A DNA stretch of 40,560 bases from Lentzea indica. Its GTDB lineage: Bacteria; Actinomycetota; Actinomycetes; Mycobacteriales; Pseudonocardiaceae. Every line of letters starts with the position of its first letter. Positions within the stretch are counted from its first letter, which is position 1. Shown piece by piece: positions 14,201 through 21,955 of the stretch. A program made the position numbers and the translations under genes. A model generated the notes under the pieces. It was not told the DNA's origin. It did not search any database and saw nothing but the letters and a program-made list of their open reading frames with translations. The stretch is from contig NZ_VSRL01000058.1 of NCBI RefSeq assembly GCF_012184385.1, positions 1-40,560 on the forward strand, in the 5' to 3' direction.

Positions 14201-16479
14201 GCCTCCACCCACATCAGGAAGACGTCGAGCTGGTCGGCGGTGGTGGGTGGGACACCGTTGACTCGTACCGCTTGAAACAGCGGCTGGGCCTGCTTTACGG
14301 CCTTGGGGGCGAACGCCCCGGTCTTGTGTGAGCCGTCCGGGTTGGTCTTGAGCTTGCCTCCGTCGCCGACGTGTGCGCGGAGCGCCCCGGCCAGGGCGAC
14401 GAGCACGCCCATGTCGGCGGGACCGACCCGTACCTCGGTGAGCGGCCCGAGCCGGTCGACCACCGGACCCGCACGCCCGATGAGCTGGGCGATCTGGTGT
14501 CCGCGCGACCGCCAGTGGTTCGCACGCCCTGCGAGCACTTCAGAGAGCGCGTCGTTCATCCACTTTTCGCGCCGCCGAGACAAGTCCTCGGCCTCGCGCG
14601 CGAACCCGTTGAGCCGCTGCCGCAGCACCGTCCGCGTGGACTGATCCAGGCGCCGGACGCCTTCGAATGCGGAGTGCTGCGTGAGGCTGCCGTGCCCCTC
14701 CTCGACAGCGACGGCCTGCCGTTCCGCGGTCACGAGCGAGAAGAACTCCTCGGGCGTGGGCACGTCGGTGAGGGCCACCAGCTTGAGCCGCGACTCGGGT
14801 TCGTCGGCGTTCAGTACGTCATCCACGACGCTCCGGTGCCACTCGACGATGTCAGCCGCAGGAAGAGGCGATGGGACAACACCGTCTACGGAGACCAGGT
14901 CAGCCAACCAGTCGAACCGCTCCTGCTCCGCTTCCACGCGCTGCGCGACGGCAGCGAGCGTTCCGCGGTAGTCACCGACCTCGTGCTCGACGACCTCTTC
15001 GCCGCGCGCGTCGAGCAGCCGCCGGTACAAGCCGGCACGACGCAGGCGGAGCTCCTCGATCGCCGCGATGTGGTCGTCGATAGCCCGACGCGCGCCCTCG
15101 GCGTCGTACTCGCTGGCCACATGACTGATCCGCTCCACGGCGACCTTGAGGTCCGCCATGTCCGAGCGCGAGGACCCGACGACCGAGACGGCCAGCGGCG
15201 CGATGGCCTCGGGCAGTTTCGCCCGCACCTCCTTCAGAGCGCGGTCGGTGTGCGCGGTGACGAGCACACGCTTGCCCTGCGCGAGAAGATGCGACAGCAG
15301 GGCGGCGACCGTGTGGGTCTTGCCCGTCCCAGGCGGGCCCTGCACAAGCACCTGTGCCTTCGCGTCGACCTGAGTGAGAACGCGCAGCTGCCGGTCGTTG
15401 ACGGGCAGCGGCAGGAAGGGATCGGCGTCGAGCTCGACCAGGGCGCCGGGCTCAGGTGAGCGCTCCGACGCCGGCCGGTGGTCGGGGTCGACGAGCGGGA
15501 GCAGCCCGTCCGGGACGACGCCCGACTCGCCGAGCTGCCCGGCGACCGAGTCGAGGATGTCGACGATCCCCTGCCGCGAACGCCTGCGCAGGATGACGGC
15601 GGGTGCGTACGCCGCCACAGCGTGCGTGCCGGGCTTCTGCGGGATGTCCTCGTCGAGGTACGCCGCCTCGCCGTCGAGGGCGTGCACCAGACGGCGCAGC
15701 ACGCCACCCACGTCGTCGCGTTGCAGGACGGCGGCTGTGACCTCGCGGGCTTCATTCCTGATCTGGACGACACGCTGCGGGTCTGCAACGCGACCGGGGT
15801 CGAGCATGTCCAGCTCGACGCTCAAGCCTTCCGCGGTCTCAGTCTGCTGGAGGGTCAGTCTCCCGGTGCTGTCGTCGAAATGAATCACCGCGGGCACAGT
15901 CACAAGGTGACGCCGCACGACATAGTGGCCGGGTGGCGCCCACGACATGCATCCGACGCCGACGACCAGCTCGAGTTCCTCGGCATGTCCAGCTGCGGTG
16001 ACGTAGGCGGAGAACAGGTCGTTGTAGACGTTCCGTGCAGCTCGATCAGCCTTCTCACGCTCAGCCCAATCGGACCAGCGGGTCTTCCACTCGTCGTGGG
16101 CGTCCCGGATCCCTTCCGCGTCGTCGAGCGCGGTGCGCTGCTCCCCCTCGCCGATCGACTCACGCAGGCGCGGCGGTGCGGTCGGCTCGTCCCACTCCCC
16201 GTCCAACCATGGCCGCAGTTCCGACGCAGGCTCGGGTGGATCCTGGTGCGCGACCCGGTCGACAGTGAGCAGTGAGGCCCTGGTGACGAGTGCGTCGTCG
16301 CGATGAGCAGACAGGATGGCGGGGTGCACAGGCAATTGCCCGAACCACAACACCGATTCGTAACTTTCAGTGGTGCGAGGCGGATTGGACTTGAGCTGCT
16401 GACTCCGCGCGAGGAACTGGAAAAGCCGTACTGCTCGATCAACCGCCGTGCCCTGCGGAGCAGCCCCACCGTTCGCCAC
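11284..16479 (-). CDS. SF1 helicase with Vsr-like nuclease domain (candidate anti-phage effector)
   Basis: This is a 1731-aa protein. An uncharacterised N-terminal region (about 1-370) is followed by a superfamily-1 helicase: Walker A QGPPGTGKTHT with Lys387, a long insertion (about 430-1040) rich in charged helices, Walker B VVVDEAS (Asp1070), GDDKQVSPS, and late motifs near SADFQGSERNVMFLSLV and NVAASRAKDQMWVF. A Vsr/MTES-type nuclease follows at about 1365-1465, with LAVECDGDAWHG (Glu1412, Asp1414) and RDLERCGWRFFRIRESEF. An acidic Pro/Val linker leads to a winged-helix-like region (about 1580-1660) resembling DUF3320. Helicase-nuclease fusions of this kind occur in defence islands, where they are thought to degrade invading nucleic acid. 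The GTG at 16479 follows GAGGGGA. It stands alone, with no methylase, and appears intact. Confidence 0.88.
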   Translation of the reverse strand: MANGGAAPQGTAVDRAVRLFQFLARSQQLKSNPPRTTESYESVLWFGQLPVHPAILSAHRDDALVTRASLLTVDRVAHQDPPEPASELRPWLDGEWDEPTAPPRLRESIGEGEQRTALDDAEGIRDAHDEWKTRWSDWAEREKADRAARNVYNDLFSAYVTAAGHAEELELVVGVGCMSWAPPGHYVVRRHLVTVPAVIHFDDSTGRLTLQQTETAEGLSVELDMLDPGRVADPQRVVQIRNEAREVTAAVLQRDDVGGVLRRLVHALDGEAAYLDEDIPQKPGTHAVAAYAPAVILRRRSRQGIVDILDSVAGQLGESGVVPDGLLPLVDPDHRPASERSPEPGALVELDADPFLPLPVNDRQLRVLTQVDAKAQVLVQGPPGTGKTHTVAALLSHLLAQGKRVLVTAHTDRALKEVRAKLPEAIAPLAVSVVGSSRSDMADLKVAVERISHVASEYDAEGARRAIDDHIAAIEELRLRRAGLYRRLLDARGEEVVEHEVGDYRGTLAAVAQRVEAEQERFDWLADLVSVDGVVPSPLPAADIVEWHRSVVDDVLNADEPESRLKLVALTDVPTPEEFFSLVTAERQAVAVEEGHGSLTQHSAFEGVRRLDQSTRTVLRQRLNGFAREAEDLSRRREKWMNDALSEVLAGRANHWRSRGHQIAQLIGRAGPVVDRLGPLTEVRVGPADMGVLVALAGALRAHVGDGGKLKTNPDGSHKTGAFAPKAVKQAQPLFQAVRVNGVPPTTADQLDVFLMWVEATRTLDALDRAWPDSVHIPAEDTLSERLQWHVTELEQLRRVLALGEALEAEERGLAGLGLPRPNWTDLDAVQVYARLVDAAAASDARTAATMPLLEVVRAIADVAQWADAAPCVKHLAQATGERDHESYAAAYRRLVRLTEVMGLARRRDEIAAKLAHLMPRVHEAVSANPRDPAWPEKLAGWDAAWAWAVARAWVLGRVDEDVNALQAEVLHVEEQVRGRVEKLAAERAWGYAVSPERLSGKARADLLQYAQLVKLLGKGTGVYANQRRADIKAAMDRCRPAVPVWIMPVYRIAEQFRIQPDMFDVVVVDEASQAGLEATFLQYLAPKIVVIGDDKQVSPSAVGTDQQQLRDLAEQYLWDDPYRASWQDPKRSLFDEAKMRFEGMITLVEHRRCVPEIIGFSNRIAYEPDGIRLVPVRQYGADRLEPIKPVFLDNGYERGVTDKVNPVEADAIVDQIEKCIADPRYDGMTFGVVSLLGRAQAKRIEKRLLERIPPEEWKARDLRCGDSADFQGSERNVMFLSLVKAPEPGKRIASLTQDMYVQRFNVAASRAKDQMWVFHSLRLSDLGNPEDMRFQLLDYCYALSGRTGGTDDVRYSVVPEDRRVEPFDSLFEQRVFNRLVDRGYSVVPQFPADGYRIDLVVVGAKARLAVECDGDAWHGPEAYERDLARQRDLERCGWRFFRIRESEFYADRPAVLARLWDALHELDIHASGWTPEAEDQPTVVSSRPVAVVEPALDVPVAIVPGSSVSEPDADDPAAPEQPVSKMAVAEPAVLPESVVAIELPEVAEQMLVEHEEASPPAADSTLAAYQHFGGTVVQVGEASRQDLLSGLVRLVEAEGPMLGSRLHTAYVRASGAVRVTKLVAGELNKAISQAVRKGELIEDNPLGESGIKPRTYRLPGQAEVRLRQLGPRSLDEVPPAELAAMLDHVAERVGDVSEGALQRAVLELLGLKRLTDNVKSRFAAVQALRS

Positions 16480-16664
16480 AACCGTTCCCCTCCCTCACCA
16501 CCGAACAGACCGTGGTGCACATCGCAGAGGAGGCATGAGGTGATACAGCCGACACCAGACCGTTATGGCGAGCAGATCAGTGATGCGTGGCTGCGTGCAG
16601 ATGTGTGAAGCCGCCAACCGCTCAGGGAAAGCACGAGTTCAACAGCCCGACTCAGCGTTGGCTG

Positions 16665-17558
16665 CTACCGAAGAGGAACGAAGCGGTGAGTGACGTCCTC
16701 GCCATGCGGAAGGAAGTCCAGCAGGTCAGGTGACAACCTGATCGGGAGCACCTCAGTGCCGGTTCCGAACGATGCCGGCACGCCCTCGATGCCTCGAGCG
16801 ACGTCCTTCACATGCCGGCGTTTGAGCGTGAGTTCGGCGATGTGGACGTCGGCGTGCCGGGCCGTCAGCACCTGAATCGGTGTCGCACCTGAGCGAACGT
16901 GGCTGCGGACTCTGCCGTGGTAGCCGCGGCCGAACTTCACGAAGTCCCCGTGCCGCACCAGGTAGAGCAGGTGCGTGTCCTCCGCGCGGGCACGATGGGT
17001 GCGTGATCGCGGCTCCGGAGGGCACGTGGCGCACTCGTCGCGGCCGCGGGACATCACCTGAATCCGGCCGCATGCATCGTGACGGCCCCATGTGCCGTGG
17101 GACTTCGCCGTGTACTGATCGTCGGTCCACGGCAGCCCGAGCACGTCACCCGCGATCACCGTCCAGCCAGGCTGTCCGAACTGCGCCAGCACGTCCACCA
17201 ACGTGGTCACGGCCACCAGCTGCGCTGCCTCACGCAGCGGAGTGCGGAACCCGGATGCTGCGGCCTGTCGAACGAGGTCGATCTCCGGCGAAGTGCGTTC
17301 GTCGAGGCACAGGTGACAACGAGTGGCCCAGCCGCCCGGACACGCCCGCTCCGCGCCGCACCAGCGGCAACGCCGGACCTGCAGCGGCGCACCGCGCGTT
17401 CGCTCGATCGACAGCACGGTCTCCATCTGATCCGCCACCAGCTGCGCACACGGCGGGCAGTGTGCGTGCCATGCGACGGCCCGTCCACGACCACGGCCGC
17501 CCGGTGATCCGTGCACCGGGCGCAGGCAGTTCGCGCAGGTCTTCTTTTTCGCGCGCAT
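16665..17558 (-). CDS. Zinc-ribbon protein with GIY-YIG/T5orf172-like nuclease domain
   Basis: This 297-aa protein begins with CANCLRPVHG and then CPPCAQLV, followed by CRWCG and CHLCLDE pairs, two probable zinc ribbons within the first 90 residues; a third pair (CGRIQ, ECATC) lies near residues 160-175. Residues about 190-255 read LLYLVRHGDFVKFGRGYHG, then RVRSHVRSG and HIAELTLKRRH. This matches the divergent GIY-YIG pattern of T5orf172/MUG113 proteins, with candidate catalytic Tyr, Arg and Glu present. Such proteins cut or bind nucleic acid and are frequent on phages and islands. ATG 17558 follows GAGGGGT. It is divergent from the small conserved gene at 17648. The nuclease call is by motif only. 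Confidence 0.72.
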   Translation of the reverse strand: MRAKKKTCANCLRPVHGSPGGRGRGRAVAWHAHCPPCAQLVADQMETVLSIERTRGAPLQVRRCRWCGAERACPGGWATRCHLCLDERTSPEIDLVRQAAASGFRTPLREAAQLVAVTTLVDVLAQFGQPGWTVIAGDVLGLPWTDDQYTAKSHGTWGRHDACGRIQVMSRGRDECATCPPEPRSRTHRARAEDTHLLYLVRHGDFVKFGRGYHGRVRSHVRSGATPIQVLTARHADVHIAELTLKRRHVKDVARGIEGVPASFGTGTEVLPIRLSPDLLDFLPHGEDVTHRFVPLR

Positions 17559-17647
17559 GTGATACCCCCTCGACGAACGTTACTCACGCAACCAGCCGAC
17601 CGAGCACGCGACTAGCGTCCCGGCTGGATCGCAAACAGGGAGGGTTC

Positions 17648-17998
17648 GTGAAGAGGCCAACCGGGCGGTGGCGGATCGTCGAGATGGAGATGTGGGATCA
17701 GGAAGCAATCGACCTCGTCGCGCCTGGGTTCATCGAGTTCGCCAAGAACGGCACCGGCCGGTTCGGCTTCGTCGCCGTCGACGGTTGGATGGACTGCCGG
17801 TGGACCGAGCGCGACGGTCGGCCGTTCGTCGATTTCACCTGGGACGGCAACGACGAAGGCGATCAGATCAGCGGACGCGGCTGGGCCGCTCTGGCCGAGA
17901 ACGGCATGCTGACTGGACGCCTGTTCATCCACATGGGCGACGAGTCAGGCTTCCGCGCGACGCCGTTCACTGAAAACGACAACCAGGACGAGCGTTGA
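17648..17998 (+). CDS. Small conserved protein of unknown function
   Basis: This 116-aa acidic, aromatic-rich protein starts MKRPTGRWRIVEMEMWDQEA, then DLVAPGFIEF, FGFVAVDGWMDCRW, FVDFTWDGNDEGDQISGRGW and GRLFIHMGDESGFRA. I recognise this pattern from a widespread family of uncharacterised bacterial proteins found in many phyla and often on mobile DNA; no catalytic motif or membrane segment is visible. GTG 17648 is chosen because GGAGGG lies 5 bases upstream and the conserved MKRPTGRW begins exactly there; an upstream-open frame from 16880 is noise. It is divergent from the GIY-YIG-like gene, 89 bp away, and the repeat at 18058 lies just after it. Confidence 0.82.
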   Translation: MKRPTGRWRIVEMEMWDQEAIDLVAPGFIEFAKNGTGRFGFVAVDGWMDCRWTERDGRPFVDFTWDGNDEGDQISGRGWAALAENGMLTGRLFIHMGDESGFRATPFTENDNQDER

Positions 17999-18057
17999 GC
18001 GAGTATCAGCACTGCGAGACCCTCTCAGTCGACCAGCCTCTTTAACGCACAGCACCT

Positions 18058-18170
18058 GATCAAGTGCACCAGCAACGGGAATACTGAAACGACGAACCAC
18101 CATGGCATCTCCCACCGCCGTTTAGCGCGGCCCGGAACCGTTACAGCACACCAAATTCTCCCATTTGGCT
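18058..18170. repeat. 113-bp dispersed imperfect repeat, copy 2
   Basis: This is the ungapped partner of 11107-11219. It lies between the end of the small conserved gene and the 3' end of the endonuclease-like gene at 18189, so again just downstream of a leftward gene. The two copies are direct repeats that bracket 6.8 kb holding the helicase, the GIY-YIG-like gene and the small protein. The first bases, GATCAAGTGCACC, resemble the tRNA-Pro anticodon/D-arm junction. Confidence 0.6.
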
Positions 18171-18188
18171 GCACCGCCAACGCGTCTG

Positions 18189-18614
18189 TCAACTTGGTTC
18201 AAGTAGGTCCCATCGTGCCCGCCACTGCGCGACACGGGTAATCGGGATGGCATCGTGCGTCGAGGAACGTGGCCCGGGATGACGCGCGAGGTACGCGACC
18301 AGTTCTCGGTGCACGTCCTGCCGGTACCACCACTCCGGCACCACGTAGAACTCCGGCTCCTCATCGGCAAGGTCGACGAACACAACGAACCGCCGATCAT
18401 CGCGCTCCGGTTCCGGATCTGCGTCGTTCGTAGTTCCCTGCCAGGTGCCAGCAGTCCGGGTCTTCACCCGCACCATCGACCGACCGCCGCGGGGATGGTG
18501 CACCATCAGCTCATTGCGCCGAGACCCAGGTACCTCCTCAACACGGAACCGCCGGCGCCGCAGCTCTGCGGCAAGGAGGTCCATCCCTCGCTGACCTGTG
18601 CTCTGAGTGATCAC
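18189..18614 (-). CDS. Restriction-endonuclease-like small protein
   Basis: This 141-aa protein has the layout of a compact PD-(D/E)XK-like fold: QRGMDLLAAELRRRRFRVEEV, then NELMVHHPRGGRSMVRVKTRTAGTWQ, VVFVDLADEEPEFYVVPEWW, and a C-terminal THDAIPITRVAQWRARWDLLE. VRVKTR stands where ExK or QxK is expected, so the acidic or polar first residue is replaced by Arg and catalysis is doubtful. FYVVPEWW resembles the substrate-facing strand of predicted endonucleases that databases list as hypothetical. GTG 18614 has GGAG upstream. It starts 18 nt after the stop of the nuclease-like gene at 18633 and is almost certainly in its operon. Confidence 0.68.
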   Translation of the reverse strand: MITQSTGQRGMDLLAAELRRRRFRVEEVPGSRRNELMVHHPRGGRSMVRVKTRTAGTWQGTTNDADPEPERDDRRFVVFVDLADEEPEFYVVPEWWYRQDVHRELVAYLARHPGPRSSTHDAIPITRVAQWRARWDLLEPS

Positions 18615-18632
18615 GATCTCCTGTTCCGCTTG

Positions 18633-19589
18633 TCAGCCAACGAGTCTGTAGCGGCCAGGGCCGACCCGCTCAAGGTCGGCGTACACGGTCGCATGGTGAT
18701 CAGGGGCATTGACGCACATACGAGAGACGACGTGCGTGCGCACGGTGCCTTCGGCGTAGCGGCAGCCACGTCGCCGGATCTCATCGATGATCTCGGTCAG
18801 CGTGAACGTCCCGTCAGGAGCATGCGCGGCAAGCATCTTCGCCGCCTCCAGGATCTCCTCCCGTGCACTGGCACCAGCCAGTGGCAGACCCGGCCGCGGA
18901 TCAGTCATGGCAACGGTGGCGTTCGTCCGGGAACCGACGCATTGCTCGCTCTGCGTTCCAGCAACGGCGAGGCAGAGGTAGCGGAATGCAGCTTCACGGC
19001 CGCGTGAGTCCACGACCGTCGAGTAGTCGCGCCACTGGCATTCGTACGTTCCAGTCAGCACGAGCGGCACGTCTCGCTTGTGCGTGGTGCCCGTACCGGC
19101 GTGCGGTGCCCAGCCGAGCGTGCCGGACAGCAGGCGGCCCTCGTGAAGGCGGAAGGAGGCATCGATCGGATCGGGTTTGCGTCCCGGCCGCCAGTAGCCG
19201 ACGTCGTTGGTCAACGTCACCGACCAACCCACGTCGGCCCACCTCTCAGCGACCAACCGTTCCAGCCGCACCACGTCCTTGATCACGTCGTGGCGGCTGA
19301 TGTCCTGCGCCGCCTGACTCGGCAGCTCGTACCTTTCCCCCGCGACCACGCCGGTGAACCCCGCAACGAGATACTTCAGCTCGACGGCAATCCTCACCCC
19401 GTTGACGCACACGAGCAGATCCAGCCGGACGCCTCGCGTCGGTCGCGTTTCCATCCTGATCTGCGAGTCAGGGTTCATGCATCGAAACTGCCAGGCCAGA
19501 CCGTGTTGAAAGTCAGCCTCCGAATGGAAGATCGGTCTCTGCTCAGCCAGGCGGGATAACACCTGGTCCATCTGAACAGCCATGATCAT
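18633..19589 (-). CDS. PD-(D/E)XK nuclease-like protein with C-terminal winged helix
   Basis: This 318-aa protein begins with FHSEADFQHGLAWQF (helix with Glu and Gln) and then TRPTRGVRLDLLVCV and GVRIAVELKYL. Asp57, Glu70 and Lys72 form an intact D-ExK nuclease core within the first 90 residues. After a variable middle, residues about 235-318 (REEILEAAKMLAAH, FTLTEIIDEIRRRG, TVRTHVVSRMCVNAP, RVGPGRYRLV) look like a winged-helix DNA-binding domain. ATG 19589 is preferred to GTG 19598 because CGAGG lies 9 bases upstream. It is divergent from the GmrSD-type gene with 221 bp between, and leads a two-gene operon with 18189-18614. A restriction or defence role is inferred from fold and company. Confidence 0.78.
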   Translation of the reverse strand: MIMAVQMDQVLSRLAEQRPIFHSEADFQHGLAWQFRCMNPDSQIRMETRPTRGVRLDLLVCVNGVRIAVELKYLVAGFTGVVAGERYELPSQAAQDISRHDVIKDVVRLERLVAERWADVGWSVTLTNDVGYWRPGRKPDPIDASFRLHEGRLLSGTLGWAPHAGTGTTHKRDVPLVLTGTYECQWRDYSTVVDSRGREAAFRYLCLAVAGTQSEQCVGSRTNATVAMTDPRPGLPLAGASAREEILEAAKMLAAHAPDGTFTLTEIIDEIRRRGCRYAEGTVRTHVVSRMCVNAPDHHATVYADLERVGPGRYRLVG

Positions 19590-19810
19590 CTCGGACACCT
19601 CGCAGACACGTCACCGCCAGCCGCAGCCCGCTGGACACGCTGTGCCCGGCACTGCATGCATCGCGCTGAGCCGGACGATCGTTATCCCAAGCCTCAGCAC
19701 CTGCTCATCAAGCGGGCCACCAGCGCGATCCGGATGCCGGCGAGGCGCCGAAACCTTTTCTGCCTGTCTCGCGATAGAGCTCTCGACGCCGCCGCGAGTC
19801 AGGAGATCAC

Positions 19811-21598
19811 ATGGGTGTTGAGGCCTTCGGTATCGAGAAGGAGTTCCTCAAGGATCTGCTTACGCAGGTGGACAAGGGCGAGGCGAAGCTTCCTGAGTTT
19901 CAACGCGGCTGGGTCTGGCCTGACCGCAACATCGCGAGCCTCATCGCCTCGATCTCCCTCGGCTACCCGGCCGGCACGGTGATGATGTTGAAGCACGGTG
20001 GCGACGTCCGCTTCAAGACCAGAGCCGTGGAAGGCGCATCCGCCACCGCCTCCATTCCTGACCGCCTCATCCTGGACGGCCAGCAGCGCTTGACCTCCTT
20101 GTATCAATCGCTGTTCCGCAACGAACCGGTGGAGACCCACGACAGCCGCGGCAAGCCCGTCCGCGGCTGGTTCTACATCGACATGCACAAGGCGCTGCTC
20201 GGTGACGCCGAGCGAGAAGAGGCCGTGGTCTTCGTCCCGGAGAGCAAGATCCGCGTGGACTTCCGCGGCCAAGCCGTGCTCGACCTCGCCACTCCGGCGT
20301 TGGAGTACTCCCAACGGATGTTCCCCTGTGCCGCGGTGTTCAACTCGATGCAGTGGATGATGGGCTTCGTCCAGCACTCCCCGGAGCAACAAGGCGACAA
20401 CCTTCAGCTGTGGAGCCACTTCCTCGAGGCCGTCGTCAAGCGTTTCGAGCAGTACCAGCTTCCGGTGATCGAACTGGGCAAGAGCACACCCCGCCAGGCG
20501 GTGTGCCAGGTCTTCGAGAAGGTCAACACCGGCGGCGTGACGCTGACCGTCTTCGAGCTGCTGACGGCGACGTTCGCAGCGGACGACTTCGACCTTCGGC
20601 AAGACTGGGTGGACCGACAAGCGCAATGGACAGGCGGGAAGTACCCGATCCTCGCCGAGGTCGCCAACACCGACTTCCTCCAGACGGTGACACTGCTCGG
20701 CACGTACGAACGCCACCGGGCCGCCATCGAGTCAGGGCGCGATGAGAGCAATGCTCCACGCATCGGATGCCGGCGAACCGACATGCTCAACCTCACTCTG
20801 GCCGAGTACCGCAAGTGGGCGCCCACCGTCACCACAGGCCTGAAAACTGCCGCTCAGTTCCTGCACTCCCAACACATCTTCGACACCCGCTTCCTCCCCT
20901 ACGGAAGCCAGCTCATCCCACTGTCGGCTGCCTTAGCACTGCTGGGCACCAAGGCCGACACCGTCGGCGCGCGGCAGAAGATCTCCCGCTGGTACTGGTC
21001 TGGAGTCTTCGGAGAGCTTTATAGCGGCACGACCGAGACCCGCTTCGCACGCGACCTTCCCGAGCTCGTCGCGTGGGTGACCGGCCACGGGACCGAGCCC
21101 AGGACTGTGCAGGAAGCGCAGTTCTTCTCGAGCCGGCTCTGGACGCTGCGCACCCGCGGTTCTGCGGCGTACAAGGGCCTTTACGCACTGCTCCTGCAGG
21201 ATGGTCCAGTCGACTGGGGTACCGGATCCGACATGTCCGACGAGAACTACTTCGACAACGCGGTCGACATCCACCACGTCTTCCCCAAAGCCTGGTGCGA
21301 GAAGCAGCGCATCCCACCCGCCGACTACAACTCGATCCTCAACAAGACCCCGCTGACCGCCCGCACGAACCGGATCATCGGCGGCCGCGCACCCTCCGCA
21401 TATCTGCGCGGCCTCGCCAAGAGCGCCGAGACAACACCCGAGCAAGTCGACCTCAACGTGCGATCACACAAGATCTCTCCCGTGGCATTGCGCACCGACG
21501 ACTTCCACGCCGCGATGACCACCCGCGAGACCGCCTTGCTTGCCCTGATCAGCGCCGCGATGGGCAAAGACGTCCAAATCGACACTGACACGAACTAA
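19811..21598 (+). CDS. GmrSD-type DUF262/DUF1524 type IV restriction protein
   Basis: This 595-aa single-chain protein has an N-terminal DUF262 (ParB/sulfiredoxin-like) domain with LPEFQRGWVW near residue 27 and ILDGQQRLTSL with Asp89, the nucleotide-binding motif of GmrS. The C-terminal half carries an HNH/DUF1524 nuclease: AVDIHHVFPKAW (Asp486, His488, His489), NSILNKTPLTARTNRIIG and later Asn/His candidates. GmrSD proteins use NTP and cut modified DNA, such as glucosylated phage DNA, without a partner methylase. Both halves look complete. AGGAG lies 6 bases before ATG 19811. Divergent placement from the PD-(D/E)XK operon suggests a shared promoter region and perhaps a joint module; the modification recognised is unknown. 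Confidence 0.88.
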   Translation: MGVEAFGIEKEFLKDLLTQVDKGEAKLPEFQRGWVWPDRNIASLIASISLGYPAGTVMMLKHGGDVRFKTRAVEGASATASIPDRLILDGQQRLTSLYQSLFRNEPVETHDSRGKPVRGWFYIDMHKALLGDAEREEAVVFVPESKIRVDFRGQAVLDLATPALEYSQRMFPCAAVFNSMQWMMGFVQHSPEQQGDNLQLWSHFLEAVVKRFEQYQLPVIELGKSTPRQAVCQVFEKVNTGGVTLTVFELLTATFAADDFDLRQDWVDRQAQWTGGKYPILAEVANTDFLQTVTLLGTYERHRAAIESGRDESNAPRIGCRRTDMLNLTLAEYRKWAPTVTTGLKTAAQFLHSQHIFDTRFLPYGSQLIPLSAALALLGTKADTVGARQKISRWYWSGVFGELYSGTTETRFARDLPELVAWVTGHGTEPRTVQEAQFFSSRLWTLRTRGSAAYKGLYALLLQDGPVDWGTGSDMSDENYFDNAVDIHHVFPKAWCEKQRIPPADYNSILNKTPLTARTNRIIGGRAPSAYLRGLAKSAETTPEQVDLNVRSHKISPVALRTDDFHAAMTTRETALLALISAAMGKDVQIDTDTN

Positions 21599-21955
21599 GC
21601 GGAGGGGCGACATGGCGTTCATCTGCGTGTGGGGTACCAGAACTTTGCGCCGGACCGTGGAGCTGCGGTGATCGTCTACCCCTGGGGGATGGGGCATGTT
21701 CGTGAAGCGTGGCGTTCCGACTGCTGTACCTGATCGTCGTCCGACTCGCCGATTGGCTGGTGCATCCCCGCCGACGCGAACCCGGTGGAGCGCCCCGAGA
21801 ACACCCACCGGTCCGTCGGATCAGCGGCGGCGCGGAGACCACACCACCGGGCACGCGCCCGTCACCTCTGGCAATCGCTTGCCACCGCAGTCAATACCTG
21901 CGCGCAACCGGCCGGCTTCGAATCCGCAATCAGCACTCGAAGTCAGGTTCGCCGT
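21599..21955. other. Intergenic stretch with one possible tiny ORF
   Basis: No recognisable gene. A 19-codon frame, ATG 21612 to 21671 (MAFICVWGTRTLRRTVELR), has a strong GGAGGGG site 4 bases upstream and directly follows the GmrSD-type gene. It could be a real leader-like or small-protein gene, or chance. The remainder is Arg/Pro-rich shadow frames. Confidence 0.35.
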
